Assembly (NCBI GenBank): GCA_002506105.1
Contig: DAWU01000031.1
Coordinates: forward strand, 1 to 9,091
Length of the DNA: 9,091 nt
Direction: 5' to 3'
Source: Methanolinea sp. UBA275
GTDB taxonomy: Archaea; Halobacteriota; Methanomicrobia; Methanomicrobiales; Methanospirillaceae
In this document: positions 6,422 to 9,091 of the stretch, one piece after another
How the letters are laid out: the number at the start of each line of letters is the position of its first letter
Numbering within the stretch: position 1 is the first letter of the stretch
Program-made: the position numbers and the translations under genes
The notes under the pieces: generated by a model
The model's database searches: none
Told to the model about the DNA's origin: nothing
What the model saw: the letters and a program-made list of their open reading frames with translations, nothing else

Positions 6422-7075
6422 ATGAAACTGACATGGTTTGGACATTCCTGCGTGCTCCTGAGCGGGAGCAAGAACGTGCTCATCGACCCGTATGTCCCTT
6501 CGGGGAAGATTGATGCGGCACCGGATATCGTTGCAGTGACTCACGGGCATGCCGATCACATGGGTGCAGCATCGGAATTCGGGGTGCCTGTGATCGCCAT
6601 CAACGAAGTGGCAAAGTACCTGCGGACGAAGGGAGTCGCCGCAGAGGCCATGAATATCGGTGGCACGATCACGGTTGAGGGTGTCAGGTTCACCATGACG
6701 CCGGCCCTGCATTCATCATGGATCGAGGAGGCAGGGATAGGATGCAACGGGGGAGGAGCGGCGGGATTCGTGGTCCGGATGGACGAAAAAGGGGTCTACC
6801 ACGCAGGGGATACCGGACTCTTCACGGACATGTCACTGATCGGGGAACTCTACCACCCGGATGTTGCGCTCCTCCCGATTGGAGGACGGTTCACGATGGG
6901 TCCCGAGGAGGCCATGATCGGCGCACGGATGATCGGGGCACCGCTCGTCATCCCCATCCATTACAATACGTGGCCTCCCATCACACAGGATCCGGAGGAG
7001 TTCAAGAGGGCCCTTGAGAGGACCACTGATTGCAGGGTCCGGATCCTTCTCCCCGGGGAGTCAACGGACATCTGA
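6422..7075 (+). CDS. UPF0173 family metal-dependent hydrolase, metallo-beta-lactamase fold
   Basis: This 217-residue protein has the metallo-beta-lactamase fold and keeps every expected metal ligand. HGHADH (41-46) supplies H41, H43, D45 and H46; H97 is in ALHSSW; D130 is in HAGDTG (127-132); H180 is in PIHYNTWP. The N terminus MKLTWFGHSC is typical of UPF0173 proteins, which are widespread in bacteria and archaea and generally annotated as hydrolases without a proven substrate. A two-metal active site is therefore expected, but the reaction cannot be named. No signal or membrane segment is present, so it is cytoplasmic. The start at 6422 follows a GGAGGGAT binding site; the alternative at 6401 adds seven unlike residues. 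It has its own promoter region, and a hairpin at 7088-7105 follows. Confidence 0.94.
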   Translation: MKLTWFGHSCVLLSGSKNVLIDPYVPSGKIDAAPDIVAVTHGHADHMGAASEFGVPVIAINEVAKYLRTKGVAAEAMNIGGTITVEGVRFTMTPALHSSWIEEAGIGCNGGGAAGFVVRMDEKGVYHAGDTGLFTDMSLIGELYHPDVALLPIGGRFTMGPEEAMIGARMIGAPLVIPIHYNTWPPITQDPEEFKRALERTTDCRVRILLPGESTDI

Positions 7076-7087
7076 TTATTGATTATT

Positions 7088-7105
7088 ACCCGGGGCTCTC
7101 CGGGT
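7088..7105 (+). terminator. GC-rich hairpin after the UPF0173 hydrolase gene
   Basis: ACCCGG at 7088-7093 pairs with CCGGGT at 7100-7105 around a six-base loop, 12 bases past the stop. No strong T run follows, so it may stabilise the mRNA end rather than act as a full terminator. Confidence 0.4.
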
Positions 7106-7205
7106 TACTCCCGGCATCGGATCCATTTATCCCTGGAAAATAGAGATCCGGGACCTCGAATTGTGAAGGAGAGATATTCATATTTTGATCTCAATCGCGC
7201 CAAAA

Positions 7206-7234
7206 TGTAAATCCCCCTTTACAAAACTTATTAT
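7206..7234 (+). promoter_or_regulatory. Inverted repeat abutting a TATA-like box, upstream of the secreted-protein gene
   Basis: TGTAAA (7206-7211) and TTTACA (7218-7223) form a perfect inverted repeat around six bases. A TATA-like element, CTTATTAT (7227-7234), starts three bases later, predicting a transcription start near 7255. An inverted repeat touching the upstream edge of the TATA box is where archaeal activators or repressors often bind, but this repeat length can arise by chance. Confidence 0.4.
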
Positions 7235-7258
7235 GTCATCAGGGCCGACTTATTGGAG

Positions 7259-7277
7259 GTGCTGTGAGTATCAGCAC
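7259..7277 (+). promoter_or_regulatory. Leader hairpin masking a Shine-Dalgarno-like sequence
   Basis: GTGCTG (7259-7264) pairs perfectly with CAGCAC (7272-7277) around a seven-base loop. It overlaps the end of a GGAGGTG element (7255-7261) and ends eight bases before the true ribosome binding site AGGAGG (7285-7290). With a predicted transcript start near 7255 it would form the 5' end of the mRNA. Confidence 0.45.
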
Positions 7278-7296
7278 AAAATGCAGGAGGAATTAA
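7264..7296 (+). CDS. Possible 10-residue leader peptide upstream of the secreted-protein gene
   Basis: A GTG start at 7264 follows GGAGGTG (7255-7261) and opens a 10-codon frame, VSISTKCRRN if the first codon is read literally, ending in TAA at 7294-7296. The last A is the first base of the main gene's ATG (TAATG), which would couple termination to re-initiation. The spacing to the upstream binding site is short and the GGAGGTG is partly in a hairpin, so the frame may be fortuitous. Confidence 0.2.
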   Translation: MSISTKCRRN

Positions 7297-8081
7297 TGAA
7301 AAACACCAGAACGCTTGCCGTTGTGCTTCTCCTTTGTACAATATTCTGCGGGTATGCCATGGCTGACAGGGCCGTGAACGCAACTCCGGAAACTCAGGGG
7401 ATCACCACCGCCACTATGGTCATCTGTGAGGGCACGGTGACCCATAGCGCTTCGGGAGTATGGCAGCAGTCCAGTGAACAAATGGGTGATCTCCCGCTCA
7501 GTGCCGGAGAAAGTATGTACATCATGTCTTATACTCAGGACATGATCGCTGATCAGGGATACACGGAGTTTACTGATCAGAAAGCACTCGACACTGCAGC
7601 AAAGGTCGCCAACCAGAACAACTTCGAATCCACCACCATGCTGGACTTCATTGGAGGTCCGACGGGATATGTGGACTATGAAGAGAGCACGCTCATTGAT
7701 GGAGCCGGCACCTCTTCATCAGGTTCAGATTCCCTGATCTGCCCGTTCGGTGCAGCGAGTGTCGATACCATCCCGGCATTCTGCAACATCGTTGAGATGG
7801 GAGGATCGTTCTCCGGGAGTAAAGTGACTCTTATCAGCGAAGTGGAGGAGCGTCATGTCGCCGCCAGCGCTGATGTCCCTGTTACACTCGGGTATGAGTT
7901 CACGGTCCGTGACGCTGAAGGAAGAGCGGCCGGATGGATGAACGCCCACCTCATGGAGGGACGTGGAAACAACACTCTGCCCTCTGCAGATATCATCTAT
8001 AACGAGAGGACGGACGCCGCAGGAACGATTGGAACCTTCTACAAGAGATTCACCTACGATTCCGGCGTGAGAAGGGCTTAA
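7296..8081 (+). CDS. Secreted protein of unknown function
   Basis: This 261-residue protein begins with a clear signal peptide: a basic start (MKNTR), a hydrophobic core (LAVVLLLCTIFC), and a likely cleavage after A23 in YAMA-D. The mature part is rich in small and acidic residues, looks beta-rich, has no C-terminal membrane anchor, and contains two N-glycosylation sequons (NAT near 28 and NNT near 227). Two mature cysteines lie near LICPFG and AFCNIV. It recalls lineage-specific secreted proteins of Methanomicrobiales that share CPF, FCNIV and ERHVAASADVPV-like stretches; this is recollection of the family, not a search. It probably acts at or outside the cell envelope, perhaps as a surface component. 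The start at 7296 is set by AGGAGG (7285-7290) five bases upstream. Tandem terminators follow. Confidence 0.88.
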   Translation: MKNTRTLAVVLLLCTIFCGYAMADRAVNATPETQGITTATMVICEGTVTHSASGVWQQSSEQMGDLPLSAGESMYIMSYTQDMIADQGYTEFTDQKALDTAAKVANQNNFESTTMLDFIGGPTGYVDYEESTLIDGAGTSSSGSDSLICPFGAASVDTIPAFCNIVEMGGSFSGSKVTLISEVEERHVAASADVPVTLGYEFTVRDAEGRAAGWMNAHLMEGRGNNTLPSADIIYNERTDAAGTIGTFYKRFTYDSGVRRA

Positions 8082-8093
8082 AATGGCAGGACC

Positions 8094-8128
8094 GAGCCAG
8101 GGAGCAATCCCGGCTCTCTCCCCATTTT
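8094..8128 (+). terminator. Strong hairpin terminator with GNRA-type loop
   Basis: GAGCC (8094-8098) pairs with GGCTC (8112-8116), and after a bulged A, GGGA (8100-8103) pairs with TCCC (8108-8111). The loop is GCAA. A pyrimidine stretch with TTTT at 8125-8128 follows. It starts 12 bases after the secreted-protein gene stop. Confidence 0.75.
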
Positions 8129-8130
8129 CC

Positions 8131-8151
8131 TAGTACCGTTAGTACTATTTT
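8131..8151 (+). terminator. Second, tandem terminator hairpin
   Basis: TAGTAC (8131-8136) pairs perfectly with GTACTA (8142-8147) around a five-base loop and is followed at once by TTTT (8148-8151). It stands three bases after the previous terminator, giving a tandem pair that should insulate the secreted-protein transcript from the downstream small gene. Confidence 0.6.
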
Positions 8152-8210
8152 CAGGGATTTGCTGCATCTGGCAGCGATGCGTCCCGTGATGGTCTGCATC
8201 TTCAGCTACT

Positions 8211-8224
8211 CTTATAAACTTATA
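8211..8224 (+). promoter_or_regulatory. TATA-like box of the small membrane protein gene
   Basis: CTTATAAACTTATA is an AT-rich box after a GC-balanced stretch. It predicts a transcription start near 8238-8245, downstream of the ATG at 8230 but upstream of the ATG at 8260, which supports the shorter reading frame. Confidence 0.55.
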
Positions 8225-8259
8225 CACAAATGAAAAGACTTGAGAGTGAGTGTGATACT

Positions 8260-8346
8260 ATGGAACTTGACGGAAAGACAGTGATCGGTGCAGGTATTGT
8301 TCTCTTTATTGTTGTTGTCGGAATCTGGTACATGTTCATCAAGTGA
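8260..8346 (+). CDS. 28-residue single-pass membrane protein
   Basis: A very short frame encodes a polar start (MELDGKT) followed by an uninterrupted hydrophobic stretch of about 20 residues containing GAGIVLFIVVVGIWYMFI and a terminal lysine: a textbook single transmembrane helix. The acidic N terminus and basic C terminus allow an orientation guess by charge: N outside, C inside. It has its own TATA-like box at 8211-8224 and a possible terminator at 8448-8468. An in-frame ATG at 8230 would add ten residues but lies upstream of the predicted transcription start. The ribosome binding site is weak (GTGAG-like). Function is unknown; small helices like this often stabilise membrane complexes, but nothing here names a partner. 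Confidence 0.6.
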   Translation: MELDGKTVIGAGIVLFIVVVGIWYMFIK

Positions 8347-8701
8347 ACATAACCATATTCCATTCAAAGAATTCTCTCTGTTACTCTTTTGGTCAGGGTA
8401 GGTACGGTGTGATGTATTTTTGGCCAGTATCCCTCTATATTAGATAGAAAAGTCTCTAAAGACTTTTTATGGACCTGCCTGAAGTTATCCTCACCTCTGT
8501 CCAGTTAGAATCGGGATTCGTTCATTCAACATTTTTATTGGTTTACAAAACCGTGTTGGAATTGTTGTCCCTGGGGGAACTCTAACGGGGGGTGGTGAGA
8601 AGTAACCATTCACTTTTTTTATCTTTCTATTGTTTCTGGAAGGTTCCCATCAGCCAAAGCCTTCCTGGAGAGTTTAAAAATGGGAATGAGGAGGAACATG
8701 A
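8347..8701. other. Intergenic stretch with no confident gene
   Basis: This AT-rich stretch holds the hairpin terminator at 8448-8468, a small inverted repeat GGTTT-ACA-AAACC at 8540-8552, and a 38-codon frame at 8469-8585 that lacks a ribosome binding site and begins right after the hairpin. An AGTTTAAAAA TATA-like element sits at 8671-8680. I see no recognisable protein or RNA family on either strand. Confidence 0.5.
8448..8468. terminator. 8-bp hairpin with flanking A and T runs
   Basis: AAAAGTCT (8448-8455) pairs perfectly with AGACTTTT (8460-8467) around CTAA, and another T follows. The A and T tails make it usable on both strands. It lies about 100 bases after the small membrane protein gene and probably ends that transcript. 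Confidence 0.6.
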
Positions 8702-8785
8702 ATGGTTTTCTCCATCAAGGATGGAAATCGCAGTGCCATGGCTGTGCATGTAAGCAATTACAAACTAATAGTAAAGTATATTTAA
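8702..8785 (+). CDS. Possible 27-residue reading frame
   Basis: An AGGAGG element at 8689-8694 lies seven bases before the ATG at 8702, ideal spacing, and opens a 27-codon frame starting MVFSIKDGNRSAM and ending VKYI. A competing ATG at 8698, in another frame, is only three bases from the AGGAGG and gives a 32-codon frame with a QCHGCAC cluster. A TATA-like element at 8671-8680 predicts a start near 8700, which would leave the AGGAGG untranscribed. Neither frame resembles a protein I know, and only the binding site supports them. Confidence 0.2.
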   Translation: MVFSIKDGNRSAMAVHVSNYKLIVKYI

Positions 8786-8798
8786 CAATATGTTAAAT
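8777..8798. promoter_or_regulatory. Perfect 8-bp palindrome overlapping a TATA-like box
   Basis: ATTTAACA (8780-8787) and TGTTAAAT (8791-8798) are perfect inverted arms around ATA. The left arm overlaps TATATTTAA (8777-8785), a good archaeal TATA box. A regulator bound to the palindrome would block TBP. The predicted transcription start is near 8806, four bases before an ATG at 8810. Confidence 0.45.
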
Positions 8799-8809
8799 TT
8801 GGTAAGCAT

Positions 8810-9016
8810 ATGCAGCCAATAGAAGGTCAATATATCCATGGGAAGGGGGGAAGGATTCCTTCACCACTCCTCTCTCCTGTATCGGTGATCGCTCCCTTTG
8901 CATTCTGCACCTGTTGTTATTTCATAGCAGATTCAGCGAGGAGCGAGGATCTCGCACTGGAGAGATCCAACGAATATTCCGGACGCATTTTCACGAAAGC
9001 AGTGGTGGAGCAATAA
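8810..9016 (+). CDS. Doubtful 68-residue open reading frame
   Basis: The frame starts MQPIEGQYIHGKGG and has a mildly hydrophobic middle (about 20-41) with a CTCC cluster. It lacks a ribosome binding site, but the TATA-like box at 8777-8785 predicts a transcript starting about four bases before this ATG, so a near-leaderless message is possible. The sequence matches no family I recognise. An inverted repeat, GGATCTC (8947-8953) with GAGATCC (8962-8968), lies inside it, which is unusual for a small gene. The frame could equally be non-coding upstream sequence of the gene that begins at the window edge. Confidence 0.22.
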   Translation: MQPIEGQYIHGKGGRIPSPLLSPVSVIAPFAFCTCCYFIADSARSEDLALERSNEYSGRIFTKAVVEQ

Positions 9017-9060
9017 GACCATGATGTACAGAAAAGCGGCCTTTCCGGGACTCTGGGGTG

Positions 9061-9091
9061 ATGAGGATTGAGAGCAGCGGAGGTGATATGT
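9061..9091 (+). CDS. Start of a gene truncated by the window edge
   Basis: GGAGGTGAT at 9079-9087 is the full complement of the archaeal 16S rRNA 3' end and is followed directly by ATG at 9088-9090. An in-frame ATG at 9061, preceded by GGGGTG, is an alternative start that would place the strong site inside the gene. Only four bases to ten codons are visible, so the product cannot be named. The binding-site core is four bases from the second ATG, slightly close but acceptable. The start at 9088 is preferred; the range given covers both options. Confidence 0.35.
   Translation, partial: MRIESSGGDM

Noticed and set aside
8469..8585. 38-codon plus-strand frame
   Set aside because: It starts right after a terminator hairpin, has no ribosome binding site and no recognisable protein features.
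9021..9071. 16-codon frame starting with two ATG codons
   Set aside because: Very short, no binding site, and out of frame with the likely gene start at 9088.

Overview
The window reads as a chromosomal segment of a methanogenic archaeon, most likely of the Methanomicrobiales or a close relative. Supporting this are a full-length Hef helicase/nuclease, an archaeal-type dimeric glycyl-tRNA synthetase, a UPF0147 protein and an archaeal p27-autoantigen-like zinc-ribbon protein. Intergenic regions carry AT-rich TATA-like boxes and oligo-T terminators, and several starts have GGAGG-type ribosome binding sites. The order-level assignment is inference from protein style and gene content. No mobile element, CRISPR array, tRNA or rRNA was recognised.

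Layout. Bases 1-120 are AT-rich with oligo-T tracts. Bases 121-594 contain no convincing gene but are GC-rich and hairpin-dense, which suggests an unclassified structured RNA. UPF0147 (597-860, minus) and the zinc-ribbon gene (1046-1417, plus) diverge from a shared promoter region holding three copies of one octamer. The zinc-ribbon gene meets the end of hef tail to tail with two bases between stop codons. The minus-strand glyS-hef pair (5375 down to 1420) is joined by an ATGA overlap; glyS appears to have a very short leader or none.

On the plus strand there follow a two-helix-turn-helix protein (5591-6199) with its own terminator, a UPF0173 metallo-beta-lactamase-fold hydrolase (6422-7075), a secreted protein of unknown function (7296-8081) with an elaborate 5' leader and tandem terminators, and a 28-residue membrane protein (8260-8346). 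From 8347 to the end there is no confident gene: a terminator, a palindrome over a TATA-like box, weak short reading frames, and a strong ribosome binding site with a start codon at the very edge.

The well-identified genes serve housekeeping roles: translation (glyS) and repair or restart of stalled replication forks (hef). The right-hand third is lineage-specific and less understood. I see no multi-gene undescribed system here. The items most worth a second look are the structured region at 121-594, the repeated octamer at 899-1004, and the leader of the secreted-protein gene.
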